From contig JANPWX010000118.1 in the NCBI GenBank assembly GCA_024734555.1, positions 1,803,334-1,867,333 of the forward strand: DNA of 64,000 nt, given 5' to 3'. Positions within the stretch are counted from its first letter, which is position 1, and each line of letters begins with the position of its first letter. Below are positions 1 through 12,374 of this stretch, in pieces. The notes beneath the pieces were generated by a model. It worked only from the letters and a program-made list of their open reading frames with translations, was not told the DNA's origin and searched no databases. The translations under genes and the position numbers were made by a program. This DNA is from Trochalopteron elliotii (taxonomy: Eukaryota > Chordata > Aves > Passeriformes > Leiothrichidae).

Positions 1-380
1 AGATATTGCTGAGGTAAGATAGACAAACTTCCCTTTACTAACAGTAGCTGGATTTAAGGAACCGATAAATCATGAAGCCTGTTTATGTATTCTGACTAAT
101 CAATAGACGCCAAGAATACAATACAATCATAAATCAAACAGCCCTGGAAAAACAGGATTCAGTTGTCACGTAGCACTAGAAGGTTAAAAAGTCAAAGCGA
201 GGAAGACCCATTTACTTCATCATTTTGAGACCCCACCCCATAAAAAGGACCACCGACCCATTTTAAAGAACAAACTACGCATGCTTAATGGCTTTTTAGC
301 TAATTACCATATGAAGCGGGGAATGGGATGTACCAGAGCTATGAATATGTATTTGTGTTTTGGGTATTCAATACTCCTGT

Positions 381-390
381 ACATAAAAAG
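381..390 (+). promoter_or_regulatory. TATA-like box of the first LTR
   Basis: ACATAAAAAG sits about 70 bases upstream of the LTR polyadenylation signal, the position expected for the U3 core promoter. Activity cannot be judged from sequence. Confidence 0.45.
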
Positions 391-457
391 ACCCTGTGAT
401 CACCTGTAAATTGCGCGTGTGTATTTGGGAGCTATCCCGCACGCTGCCCGGTGTCGT

Positions 458-463
458 AATAAA
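458..463 (+). promoter_or_regulatory. LTR polyadenylation signal AATAAA
   Basis: This is a canonical AATAAA inside the LTR, followed within 10-45 bases by T-rich sequence. It would mark the R region of the element. Confidence 0.5.
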
Positions 464-549
464 CATACACTTTCTAACTTTAAACTGTTAGAGAGTCTTT
501 GTCCGTCATAGTTGGATATTGGTATTAAATCAATATCCGTATTTTTAAT

Positions 550-840
550 AAATCATGGCATTGCCAGGACTGTTCCCATTGCTGCCCCTGCCCCCCGACA
601 GCTCCCCGCGGGCCGGGCGAGGGGCTGGGAGCGCAGCAGGGGCTGTGCGGGGCAGCTGCCCGGCTCTGTGCCCCTGCAGCGGGGGCTGCTGCTGCCGTCC
701 CTGAGCCCGTGCCCTGGTGCAGGGGCTGCTGTGTCCCCGGCTGCCGGCTGTGTCCCCGGATCACAGCCGCCACCCTGCTGAGCATGGCCCGGGAGCCGCG
801 CCGCAGCCAGTGCTGGAAGCGGCTGGGACAGGAGTGAGTG
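550..840 (+). other. CpG-rich, GC-rich patch; possible promoter/first exon
   Basis: In otherwise AT-rich DNA this roughly 290-base block is strongly GC-rich and dense in CpG, with some twenty CpG sites between 600 and 850. It holds a 13-bp direct repeat, GCTGTGTCCCCGG, at 728-740 and 747-759. At 784 there is an ATG in good Kozak context (A at -3, G at +4). Fifty bases on, GTGAGT at 834-839 is a strong splice-donor match that would cut that frame before its stop. This is compatible with a first coding exon under a CpG island, but the predicted peptide (about 16 residues, starting MAREPRR) is not one I recognise. A GC-rich piece of a repeat is equally possible. Confidence 0.3.
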
Positions 841-1445
841 CAGAGTGCGATGACAGCTGTCCCACAGCTTCTCACAGTAACAAATGAACAGCTGTAAATG
901 AAAGCAGTGCGTGTGCCACAGCTTTAAAAATGTGTGTTTTCCCATCCCGCAGAGCTGTAAAGTTGTAGAAGGCGTTGCTACAGGCTAGAATTTTTTCAAT
1001 AAATAACTAAAAATTATGAAGAATAGTGGAAAATGTAAAAAAAAAATCCAAGAGCATAATTTTATTGGTGTCTATTAAATGTGATAATTGCACACTCACC
1101 AGAGGATTCCCTTCTAAAATCAGGATAGAGGGCCCATTAAAAATGCAGAGGCTCATGCACATGGAACATGTGCAACCCTACCTTTAGTGTCAAGAACAGT
1201 GATGTGAAAGTATTGGGCTAAGTAGGGAAAAGATTTTCCTTCCACCATAGCTGAAATTCCATGACTTTCTCTTTTCTAACACAGAGTAAAACACAGGAGA
1301 ACTCACACGGTTCAGGAGGTGAAAGAAAAAATCCAGAGATGAGCTGTTGGAACACAATTTCCAAAACAGCTGAAATGTTCACGTAGCTTTTGTTTAAACT
1401 TGGAAATGACCAGAGGAATGAAAGGAATGAATGAATATTCCAGTG
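841..1445. other. Unassigned AT-rich DNA
   Basis: There is no recognisable gene or repeat. The sequence returns abruptly to AT-rich composition after the CpG patch. Confidence 0.5.
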
Positions 1446-1512
1446 GAGGAGGGTAGGGTTAGATTGGGCTGTTGGGAAGGAATCCTTCCCTGTGAGGCTG
1501 GGGAGGCCCTAA
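1446..1512 (+). mobile_element. CR1 LINE fragment (distal part, before the 3' tail)
   Basis: A 65-70 base stretch reads like the portion of avian CR1 that precedes the terminal 200 bases: a G-rich start, then TTAGATTGGGCTGTTGGGAA, then CTTCCCTGTGAGGCTGG and AGGCCCT. It is plus-sense and lacks the 3' octamer tail, so both ends are truncated. Confidence 0.6.
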
Positions 1513-4500
1513 AACACACTACACAATTAACATTTTTAAACTCTTGATGAAATACAAAGGAAATAGTAAACCTATCATGGTTAGACATACTTAACTTTAA
1601 AAGAAGTATTTAAAATAAACATTTTCTCTTTGGAAGTCAAACCAGAGGATGCTAATTGTCAGAAATGGCTAACTGCATCATATGTCTGATGACACTAGCA
1701 AGTGTTCATGAACTAGGCACCTTCAGGCTGGGGAAGAGAAGAAAAGCCATTTTCACTAGTGGAAAAGAAGGCAAACATATGACAAGCAAAACCAAAAAGG
1801 TTAAATATTGCAAGATGAAATTACTTTTACAGATTTAAAAGCTATCCTGTATCTCTCACCTTTTCAAAGGTTTTCTAAAAAAAAAAATGTCATGCTTGGC
1901 TCTCCACCTTCTGCTATACAGAAGGTACCTATTAAAATGCTTTGTCATATGATCCTCATTTTACTTTATCCATGTCTTGTCCTGACTCCTTCAGCAAGTT
2001 GAAAGAGCCTTGGATACTTTCTTAGAGATGTCTTTCCTTGAGAAATTTCTAATAGATGTTTCTTATTATGTTGGGAGTTTTCGATAAGAAAGATAAACTG
2101 AAGGTCACAAAGGCACACCACTCATCTAAATCAGTTTCTAGGAATATTTTGAATTACCTTGTCCTGAAAAACTTGTGAGGCTTGCTACAGAATGTTCCCA
2201 TCCCTTCATTTCTTGGTGTTACATACTGCAGCAGGATAATAGTTTCCTTTTCATCATTCACTCTTGACCTCAAATTCCATTAACAATAAACTTTCATACA
2301 CATTTTGCCTCTGCATACAGAGACACAGGCTTTGATTCATTCCTCTCCACTCATACGAAGTCAATTTAAACACCATTTGCACACAGTTGTCCTCATTTAT
2401 TGATTTAGTCCTGGAAAAAGAGAAAGGGGCAGTAGACTGCATAATGTAAATCTGACTCAACTTTTATCAAAATACAATTTCTTCCCACTACTACATAAAT
2501 TTATTGCATCACTGTAACAGGACAGCTATTGAGCAAACATGCAAAATTATATTGGCTGAAGATGTAAAAAATGCTCATCAGTATGGATTGCAGGCAGAAT
2601 TTCTATGTATATCAAAAGAAACAGGCTTTGGGTATATACTTACATGTCCCACTTCAATAAAATCCTGTAGAATTCTGGAGCCTCACACTTTGCAAGTCAC
2701 CAATGAATATTTTATGTGGAGTAAGTACCTAATTCTGACAGTGGTTTCTTATTTATGCCTCAGTGTACCTGTACCTTGAACAGGTAGACATACAACTTGA
2801 TGAGACATACTTTGAGGTTACTAATTCTGTTAAATAAAAAAAAAAATAGCATATCAGACAGACAGAAATCTGTCAGTGAAGAAAAAGCAAATGAACATTC
2901 CTTAAAAGTTCAGTTTAAATTCCTACATAAGGAAGACTAAGGGGTTTTGAAGAAGAGGAAGAATTAATTAAAAAAAAAGAAATAAATGCTTTAAAACTGA
3001 AATTAGTGACCAGCTAATGTAAAGAAAGAATAAAAAGTAAGTAGGAAAAACAAAAGCACAGGTTTTGAAACAGAAAATCAGAAACAGATACCATGAAATT
3101 GATTTGCACATCATGGAGCAGTGAAATATACACTCTCTTCTAAAATCCATCTTATGTTCAATCAGTGTTTCCTGCTCTTACTTTTACATTCTCATAATTT
3201 TCTTAAATTCTTAGTAGAAGCCAGGGAAGTATTGTCTTCTGTATTCGGTGTCATGGCCAGTTGGAATCTCCCTCAGTGCTGTACGAGGCTACGTAGGGAT
3301 AACCACTGTTGTGGAATGCATTTGATGATGCATATTAAACTATTTTAACATGGAATATAATCCATCACCCATGCTTCATGTTGTGTTGATATTTATTCCC
3401 ATGCAAATGAGTTGCATGATATATCTTTATGCTTCCCATCTAGTGGAATAGCTTATACGAAATGAATGAACAATCATATCTGTTATTCCAACATTACAAA
3501 AACACTCTAGGACAAAAAATATTTAATAAGGTGCATGTAGATTAAAGCTGATGGAAATACATTCTGTTCAAGAATTAGAGGTTTTAAAGTATATGCTTTT
3601 TAATAGCAAGGATCAATGAATTTCTGCCTATTCAAATGTACAAATAACATCCTCTGAAATTTTAGGACATATTTATTCACATGGCTTAGGGTTTTGGAAA
3701 AAAACTCCATTGATTAACACACTCTAAGACTCCTAAAGTGATGATGACACATTGGTCATTCTCAGGAGTGTATTAATTCATTTTGAAGGGGGCCACACTG
3801 CAGCTTTTCCATGTGTCAGTCTCTTGGGCAGACAGAGTCTAGTAAACACAACAACTAAATATTGCGATAGAGAAACCACGTCTGTAAGAGTTAAAGAAAA
3901 AATAAATTCTTTTTTGTCTGATTTTGAAGACAAACAGCAGTTGTTTGCACAGCCTAAGGCAATCTTTGGTAGAGATGTGAGAATTTTCTGAGAAGTATTG
4001 CAACTATAAAAGCAAAAATAAAAGGTGATAGATTCTATTAATCCCAGCAAAGAAAGTACAAACATCCCATCGAGAAGCTATGTTGGTTTCTCAAAAGCTC
4101 ATAAAGGCTAATGATATCTAAATCTACAAAGATTATTTTCCTTTCTAGGTGTGACTGGTGCTTATTTCTTTTGATAATGCTTCCAAGAAAAAATAAACTA
4201 TGAATTTTGGAGTGGGGCAAAATTGGACTTATGTTGTTGGAAGATTAACTAACTGTTCTACTATTACAGTGCTAGCAGTAATTCTAATTATATACTGGAA
4301 TACATGGCACTGGACTTGCAATTACTTAATAGCAAGTGTCATTTCCTTTCTTTTTTTTAAAATACTGAATAATCAGGTAGTAAGGGCACACAAAATGGAA
4401 AGTAACTGTTACTGTAGGAAAATCTGTCAGTGAAGTTCAGCTAACAGTTCAGTTGCCCTTTTCTAGCTAATTGGGGAGATTGTTTGAAAAAGTAATTGTT

Positions 4501-7500
4501 GATTTTACAACCAGAATAGAATAGGAATGGGCTTCAAGGTGGATTAACATCTACAAATTTTATTTCTGAGCTTTTTGTTTTTCAGAGTTGAGCTTCATGG
4601 ATCAATCTGAAATTTTTTTTTGGAAATGTTACATTACATTTCAGAGAGGGGACTCTTTACTTTTCAAAACCACAGCCTCTTTCTATATGTATAAGGGGCT
4701 CAGGTTGCCTAGATCTCTCCTAAGGATTTAGATTTTTTTTTTTTTTTCAAGAATTAATTGGTCCACTGGATTAAAAATTTTTCTGATGCCACTAGAATTT
4801 CCAGCTCAACACAAAGAGGATCCTTCATCAGAAGCAAAGATAAACTTCTTCACTCTTTCCTGGTTTCAAACTCAAATGTGGATCTTGCACTTCCTCCTGT
4901 TCATAAATCCATCCTTTCACATGAGACCTGATGACCCCAATTAAATCACATATCTGAATAATGCAACTCATTCTTAGAGGGGAGATGGGGAGCTGAGGAC
5001 ACCCTGAGAAAATAGAACAAATTTAAAACAAAACGGGTGAGCTTTACTACAAAAAAAGTCATGTTAGCTGTGACTGTTCAACCCATGGTACAAGTTAGGT
5101 CCTTGGAGCTACTTGACTGCAAACCACCTTGCGCTGTGACCTTCCCCAAAGGCACACAAGGACATTAAAAATACAATGTTTGTGAAGGTCAGGGCAATGA
5201 GTGATGTCAGGGAGGCTGGAGATGCATTTGTTAAAGATACAAGTATTTCTCCTGGAAGAACTAAATCAGAGATACTGTGCAAGCTAATGAGAGAGGAAAT
5301 ATACAAGAGCCTAAGGTGGTGTCAACATGATGAGCTGAAAGATATTTTGACTTATTTTTCAGTTTTATTGTTTTTAACTTTTATGGACTTCAGAGCCCCA
5401 GATCACTGAGTAATTAGCTTCCAAGTCACAATTTAGAAATGAAATGCACTGCAGTGTATATAAGAATCTGAGTCTTAAGCTAGAATGCCACAGAAGCTTT
5501 TTACTAGCTAGGGAGAGTTGAGAATTCAGAATAAAACTTTGTTTGTTGTGCATAATTTAAAAAGGTATTCACACGGAAGCATAAATTGGTTCTTTATAAG
5601 AAGTCAGTTCTAATTTTGTTATGGTCTATTAGTTAAAACCTCCTTTTAAATGTACACTAGAAAAGCTGATGATCCCACAGTGACACTGAAAAATAGATTT
5701 TTAGCTAGGAAGATCAACATATTCCCAGTGACACCAGTGCAATTTTATATTAGCTGAGAGTCATACTACCTGAATTCTTTCCTTTCTCCAAACAAAACTC
5801 TCAATTTATTTACCTACGCCAATAACAAATCTAAAACAGGAAGCCAAGGTGACAACACTGACCAAGGTGTCTTCTCAATTACTGTCTGAAAAGCTGGGAA
5901 AGAGGTGACAATTCAGTGCTAGCATGACTAATAGCAGCATGCTATTTAACAGTCAGAGGTGTCCTGTCCTCTCCCAGGGTGAGGATTCCTCAGCATCAGA
6001 AAATATGCCAGCAGTGTGCCCTGCATGGCAACTCAGATGATGTTGGTGATATCCTGCCTGTATGAAAATACTTGGCCAAGGGGCAGGATGGATGTTTTTG
6101 GGTAAACTGTAACTTTTAAACACAACAGGCTGAAATAATGTCAAAAATAACAAGACTCTTAATTGTACTGGGCTACCAGCTAATTGTCAGCTAACCTAGC
6201 TGTTGGAAACAGCACCTAAAGTCAGGAAAATTTTCCTATGAATGCAAAAATATTAATTGTCTAGGTAAGAACTAAAAGTTCAAGCAATCATTTATAATAT
6301 GGACATTTTGGGTGTGAATTTATGTGCTCCAACAGGAGTTCATAGGATTTTTAGCTCGTATTGTTTAGGTACAAGTTGCTTTCCCTGACCGTCACAACAA
6401 TGATCACAATCATATTTACAGTTACTCAGTTAAGGATAACATTGGAGTGAAAGATAAGCAGGGCATACAGGAGACTGACATGCAGCTTAACAGTAGGTCA
6501 TTAAAAAGATTGTAACCATCTGTTAGAGAATAAATGAAAGCTATAAACTGTGCTTATCTCTAGAAGAACTTAGGTTATTGTTACAACTGCCATCTAATTG
6601 AAAGGAGACACAACTATTTTTGTAGCATTAAATGTAATATGTTTAGTCCCAACTACTCAAATTAGAGGTCAACAAGTATGAAAGCATGTACTATTGAAAG
6701 GGAAAAAACCATTACTGAAACTTGTTCTAAACCAGCTAATCTGTTACTACTTGCTCATAATTTTCATTGTCAGTATTAAGTGTTTAGAAAATCTAAAAAG
6801 CAAAGTTTCTAGTTTCTTAGATAATAAACCCCCTCCGCTTTATTTCTTTCACTTCCCTAAGAGAGATCTTATGAATTTCTATTTATTATATGTCAAAAAT
6901 TTGTTTGCCAAATGAGGGATAAGGAGGAAAAGTGATAAAACTCTCAAATAACATTAATGATGAAACCTAAAACTCTTCCATTTGCCTTTGAAGTCTGACA
7001 GTCTTGTTTTGTGTATACTGTGAGAATGGAGATAAACTCAGTCGTGGAAAGAAAAGAAAGGAATTGAGCTGTTTAATCTTCTTATACTGATAATTGCAAG
7101 GTGTGATCGTTCTTGATATTCTGTGGTTTCACTGCTTGCATATGACAAGGGCCTCAGTATTTAGGTTTAAACACATTCTGCTATTTTTAGAGATATTTGG
7201 GACAAGGAGGGAAATAGACAGTTTCAGTTTTTCTTCCTTGGTCTGAGAAATCAAACGGTGATTGAGTGCATATTTCACAAGCCAAATCTGCCAAGTCTTG
7301 GAAGGTGATTTTGGTTTCCCCTTTGCACTCCCATTGTGGTGGGTGAAGATTTTTCTTTGCACTGAGTGCTGGTGGCTAAGAAAAGGTTATGGCATAGAGT
7401 GGAATAGGGACCAAAGCACGCTGCTTGTAATCTTGTAGACTCAACATACTTTATATCCTGCATGTTATTTTATGGGAATATACTCAGAGCTCCTTTCCCC

Positions 7501-8626
7501 TTGTTTACCTTCCCCATAATGTATTTCTATGTAAAAGCAAGAACTCCATAGTGAGACTTTTCAGGGTTTGCTTATTTAAAATCAGATTGTATAAAGTGGA
7601 GGTGTTCAGACCACTTGTAGCACTCATCACAGAGTTCACAGAATTATCTTTCAAGGGGCCTCCAACACCAACACAGAGTTTACTGCAACTAGTGACTTCC
7701 TCAGCAACATTTATTTGAATACCAACCTAAGAAAGTTGAAGATTACAAAATTGCAAATGGAAGAGAAGTCTTAAAATGTGAAATGTTTTCCTGAGTAGCA
7801 GTTTTAAGTCTTTGTCTTAAATGCATAAACAATGAAATGGCCGTCATCCAGATTAAAAATAAGTTCGTATCTGCAGGGTTTTCCTGGCAGTTCATACATT
7901 TTATGTAGTGGTCCCCAGCCTCACAAAGCAAAAGAATCAAGAACACTGTCACTGCAAAAGTACTCTTCAGTTAGGGCTTTATTGTGTATTCAGAAATTGT
8001 ACTATACTTAAGTATTTCTCCTCCTAAGTAGTAAGAAGCAAGGAGAAGCTATCACTCTGGAACAGGAATTATATGGGATGTGATGCACTAAATCTAGTTG
8101 AACATCAACTAAACTCAACTAAACATCAGTTTTGCAGAAGGTACTCTTCAGTACTTTAAAGCTTTCATTAAGGTTTGCTGAAAGAGTAATTAAAAGATGG
8201 AAAGGAAAAGGAAAATTCTGTGGGATCAAGGACAGTAACTATCCAAGGATTTGGAGACAGGTAATTCAGCCTTGTTTCTTGTGCACCAGAGTGAACACTA
8301 ATGGCAGAATATTTCAAGTATTTTCATCTTCATCTATTCCTTCTTATATTTTATTTGTCACGGGGGAAACCGGTAGAGGTTGAAATGATAGTACCTTGGT
8401 TCCTCTTGGACAAAAAAACAAGCTTTATGGTAGAAGTTCTTTACATCTCAGCTGAATAACTGCTTTTACTCTAATTTATAAAGCCATTTAAAGTGTCTCA
8501 ATGAAAGCAATCTTCAAAACTTTCTACATTCTGAACAACACCTTGTTCTTGCAATGCATCCATTCCATTTGAGTGGAAGATCAGAACACAACAAGTTTAC
8601 CCAAATGCACTACACAAGTGTTTGAA
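1513..8626. other. Long unique AT-rich stretch without recognisable genes
   Basis: Only short open frames (none over about 95 codons) occur here, on both strands, with no family resemblance I trust. A T15 run lies at 4,733-4,747. The stretch at 7,610-7,690 faintly resembles a decayed antisense CR1 tail, but not enough to call. I see no splice-bounded exon or RNA gene. Confidence 0.5.
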
Positions 8627-8692
8627 GTTTGGGCTTGATGAATGATCTTGAGGGTCTTTTCCAACCTTAATGTTTCTGTGATTCTATGATGT
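8627..8692 (+). mobile_element. CR1 LINE 3' end
   Basis: This is the plus-sense terminal CR1 sequence: GGGCTTGATGAATGATCTTG, then GGGTCTTTTCCAACCTTAAT and a tail with TTTCTGTGATTCTATGAT. The 3' terminus is near 8,691. The element is severely 5'-truncated, which is typical of CR1. Confidence 0.85.
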
Positions 8693-9989
8693 TTTGTTTG
8701 CAATCAAAGGGAAATGTTAACACGGGCAGTAAGTTTAGAAAATTCACTAGGACAGAAGGAGAAGTTTTCTTATTAATTTCCTTTTATATCAGTATTTTTT
8801 AGACTAGAATCAGAGCTCTTTGTATTAACAAAGAATTTTAAAAAGTAGTCTAAAGCTCAAGTTACCCTATACTCTGATTCTTATACACAGGACTGAGAAC
8901 AATCAAATTTTGCATCACACAATGAGTAAATTTCTTTCCTTGCCTTGCTGCCCAGAGGATCCCAAAGGAGGGGGGAAATAAATTTACACTTTGCATTTCA
9001 TCTATGGTCTTGTGGTCATTCCTGCCAGCTGCCTGTGTCGACTCACACAGTGCTTAAAGATGGACTCAGGATGAGGGTGACCATAGTGGGCATGAGAGCA
9101 GGGGAAGGTAGGCCTTGCTCCTTTCCCTATAACAACTGAGGATGGTTTCAAGAATGTTTTGATGTGTAGATTTTAAAAAAGAAAACACCAAGGTTGCAGC
9201 ACCAGGCTGAACAAACTCCTGCCTGAGGTACAGATCCAAAGATAATCCTGTAAGAAACTTCTTTTTTTGTAATTTTAGAGTAATTCTGATGAGATTGGTT
9301 TAGCCCAGGAACCTATGAGAGTTGTCAGAGTAGAAAGAAGCACTGAAGAAAGGCTGAATGATGGCAGATCACTTCCAAGTAATCTTGCCTCTTTTAACTA
9401 GAAGGTCTGAGGACTTCTTCCCATTGCTAGAGCATCTCGTACCTGGTTTGAAATTTTCACATTTTCTATAAAACAAATCTCTTTAGTTTGAGATCTGATA
9501 TGTCTTTGGTATCTTCAGTTGGATGTAAAAATATAACCACCTGAAATATGCAATGAACACATTGAAAGAAGATTAAAAAACCTCAAAAAGTAAATGTCAA
9601 AAGATATTAGAGATCACAGAAGTGAATCTGGAGCTCAGAAGCACCACCACTGATGAAAGATGGAGCTGAAAACTCCCCCTAATGTGGATATAAACAGCAA
9701 ACCTTCTTCTCTACAGCACCTTCCAAGTGGGTAATTATGTTCCATTGCTGCACTGCTGGGGTGGTACAGCTGCACCTGCTGCCATGCATCCTTTTGGGAT
9801 TGGTGCCAAGGGTGACACAGCCTGCAGCTGCCTCTGTGCTTTTGTCAAACTGTGAGCTTCTCTAGGTGAATCCAAAATGTGGCCTCAAGTGGACATGACG
9901 AATAGCAGACAATGCTTTTGGCAGTACTGCACTCAGAGAGCCCAATAAAGTCAGAGAGCATTCTGAGCAGCAGTCTCTAGGGTCTACAA
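8693..9989. other. Unassigned DNA between two CR1 copies
   Basis: No recognisable gene is present. An AATAAA with no associated gene lies near 9,944. GC content rises somewhat from about 9,720, just before the long CR1, without a family match. Confidence 0.45.
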
Positions 9990-11335
9990 TGGGGACTTGG
10001 GGATAAAAGAAATCTCTTTGCCTGTGTCTTTAACACCAGTGGTGGACCCTGGGACCTGCAGAGCCCTGGTTTGGAGGATTGCAACTTGGGAAGTGATAAG
10101 CTCCCAGTTAACTTTGAACTTGTGCAGTATCTGCTGCTGCAGGTGAATGCAATTAAGTCTTTGGGGTCTGATAGGTTTCATACCAGTGCACTGAAAAAGT
10201 TGGCCAGTGTAATTGTGAGACCCCCCTCCTTTGTTTACCAATGGTCTTGGGAATCTGAAGAGATCCCAGTTGACTGGAAGCTAGCCAATGCTATTCCAGT
10301 TCTCAAGAAGGGCAAGAAAGAAGACTGTGATAGCTACAGGCCAGTCTATCTCAATTCAGGACTTGGCAAAACTATGGACAAGATGTTCTGGAAGTTATTG
10401 AAAATCACTGGAAAAACCTTGCAGCCATTGATCAAACAAAAATGAGTTCAAGAAGGAAAAGTAATGATTTACTAACTTACTATCATTTAATGACAAAGTT
10501 ACCCACAAAGGGGAGGCAGTGGATGTGATTTTTTATTCCAGCAAAGCTTTTGATAAAGTCTCTCACAGTATCCTTCAGGATGAAATGTCCAGCACACAGC
10601 CCAATGTACACAATGGGATGAGTGAACAACTGATTGTCTGGTCAGGCTCAAAGAATTAGAGTGAATGGGGTAACATCTCCTCATGGCCTGTCAGTACTGA
10701 TGTTACCCACAGTTCAATTTCAGGCCTGTTCTCTTCAATGTTCTTACCAAACCTGGGCAGGGGAATTGAGTGAAACTACCTTTGTTGACTAAGTTAAGAG
10801 AAACAATTGACTTGCTGAAGGGTAGAGAGGTCTTACACAGAGATTGTCATAAATTAGAATACTGGGCAACCACTGAAGCTATGAAATTCTACAAGTACAA
10901 ATGGCAGATTTGGCACCTGGGCTGATGTATTCCTGGAATTACATCCAGACCAGCAGGCCTGGGACACTGTCCACCCATCTAGGGAGTCTGTTACTATATT
11001 TGACCATTCTTGCTGCAAAGAAATGCTTCCTAAAGTCAATCTGGGACTGGGAAACCTGGGAAACATCCACTCAGGTACGTGAACTTTTAAAGACAGGGTG
11101 CAAAGAAGGTGGAGCCAGGCTGTTTTCAGTGGTGTCTAGTGAAAGGACAAGAGGCAATGGGCACACAGAAACACAGATTATTCTGTCAAACATCAGGAAC
11201 ACAGAAACCTGTTTTTACTGTGAAGGTGAATGAGCACTGGCACAGTTCCCCCAGAGATGTTGTGGAGTCTTCCCCCTCAGGGATATTCAAAAGCCACCAG
11301 GACATTGTGCTGGGCAACTCTAGGTGTCCTGAGCC
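9990..11335 (+). mobile_element. Long decayed CR1 LINE with reverse-transcriptase remnants
   Basis: This is a non-LTR retrotransposon of the CR1 clade, 5'-truncated within ORF2 and running to near its 3' end. The open frame at 10,071-10,445 carries the N-terminal reverse-transcriptase blocks: a W-E-S-E-E-I-P-V-D-W-K-L-A-N-A-I-P-V segment followed by K-K-G-K-K-E-D and S-Y-R-P-V. After a stop and small deletions, the palm motif A region (S-S-K-A-F-D-K-V-S-H) is readable at about 10,513-10,570, but the position of the first catalytic aspartate encodes Tyr (10,534-10,536). The later F-A-D-D block near 10,780 is broken by a short deletion. From about 11,090 the 3' region of CR1 follows (G-A-C-A-A-G-A-G-G-C-A-A-T-G-G at 11,147-11,161, then the G-T-T-G-T-G-G-A-G block at 11,258). 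It ends without a clear octamer tail near 11,335. It is an inactive relic. Confidence 0.85.
10071..10445 (+). pseudogene. CR1 ORF2 reverse transcriptase fragment, broken
   Basis: This 125-codon open piece lies inside the CR1 at 9,990-11,335. It covers only the fingers-side blocks 0-1 of the LINE reverse transcriptase. The frame closes at 10,443-10,445, before the catalytic palm, and the palm continues in a different register. The full ORF2 product would carry an AP-type endonuclease and a complete reverse transcriptase; here the endonuclease is missing entirely. No function is expected. Confidence 0.8.
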
Positions 11336-12345
11336 ATTTTGATTTTGTATTGTCCCTGCATGGGCTAATTTCACCAATTTCTTCTTTCTTTGATACCTTC
11401 CTGGACCCATCTTAATGTTTCCAAACTTCTGCTCTAAATAAACTCTATAAGTTAAAACTATGAATTCTTTCAAATTTCCCAGGGATTTCCTAGTTCCTGC
11501 AGTGCATCTGTCAAGCTCGTAAACTGAACTGCAAGTGTCTCGTCTGCAGCTCATCTAAGGATTAGACATTTTAAATGATTGCATTAAAATTTAAGGAAGT
11601 TTTGTTATTGTAATTCTTGCACTACCTCCTAAACTCATGAATTTCACTTCTTGGGGAGTGGAAAATAAAGACGGACAAGTTTTATGAGCAAGCTCCTATC
11701 TTGGGATGTAAATAATTGAATGAATAGCATAGAAAATGAAACAGTTTCCATTATGTATGAATGATTGGTTCTCCAACAGACATTCTAATTTAATGCATGC
11801 ATGTCTTAAATATGACTATATATTGAAAATTTAAATTCAGACATTTTGCCAAGAGGTTCACCCAGCTGGTATTTCTTAAAGGACAATAGATGAAGTAAGG
11901 AAAGAGCAACATGTTAGACGATACACTGCATAAGAAATTTCCAGAAATTATCTGCATTTTGAGTGTTCTGCCTCCCAGCTGTGCTTCAAATATGAAGCAC
12001 CAGTCAAAATTACACTGAATAAATAATACAATGTTTCTAAAGGGCCTTTCATTCCTTCCAGATTCTTACAGGTTTCTGTGCTAACACATCAGGCCATTAT
12101 GCAAATTAAGAAGTATAGCATGGAAGAGAAGAGGTTACACACAAATTTCATTTTGTCTGGATTTTTTTCTGTTTCGGAAGTGTCCTGACTTGTAGATATT
12201 TGTTTAGAAAGGTGTTGTGCAGGATGTGCCACTTCTCCCAGATGTCATCTGCAGAGCTGAATATCCTGTAACTCTCAAAACTTACACTTCCAGAATAAAC
12301 CACAACTTTTGGGGGAAGTTGTTTAAACACTCAGAAAAATAATCC
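11336..12345. other. Unassigned AT-rich DNA
   Basis: No gene or named repeat was recognised. Confidence 0.45.
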
Positions 12346-12374
12346 CATTTTCACAGTTTATCACTGTGAAAATG
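12346..12374. repeat. Perfect 12-bp inverted repeat with 5-nt loop
   Basis: CATTTTCACAGT at 12,346-12,357 is followed by TTATC and then its exact reverse complement at 12,363-12,374. The bases immediately outside do not pair. It is too short to be a typical microRNA precursor, and no protein-coding context explains it. Confidence 0.85.

Larger units (their letters stand above)
1..508 (+). mobile_element. LTR of an endogenous retrovirus, 5' end cut by window edge
   Basis: This looks like the U3-R-U5 of a retroviral LTR read on the plus strand. A TATA-like ACATAAAAAG at 381-390 is followed about 70 bases later by a canonical AATAAA at 458-463 and a T-rich stretch, the usual promoter-to-polyadenylation spacing of an LTR. 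A possible terminal CA lies at 507-508, but the exact edge is uncertain and could extend to about 540. The element's start is outside the window or was not recognised. No gag, pol or env sequence follows, so it is a solo LTR or a 3' LTR whose body lies to the left. The family is not named with confidence; it differs from the LTRs at 38.2, 41.0 and 55.3 kb. Confidence 0.6.

Noticed and set aside
2504..2779. A 91-codon open frame with G-Y-I-L-T-C-P, reminiscent of a short creatine kinase motif
   Set aside because: Only seven or so residues match, and nothing upstream or downstream in the frame resembles the kinase; best explained by chance.
12346..12374. MicroRNA precursor
   Set aside because: The stem is only 12 bp with no extended pairing outside it, too short for a canonical precursor.
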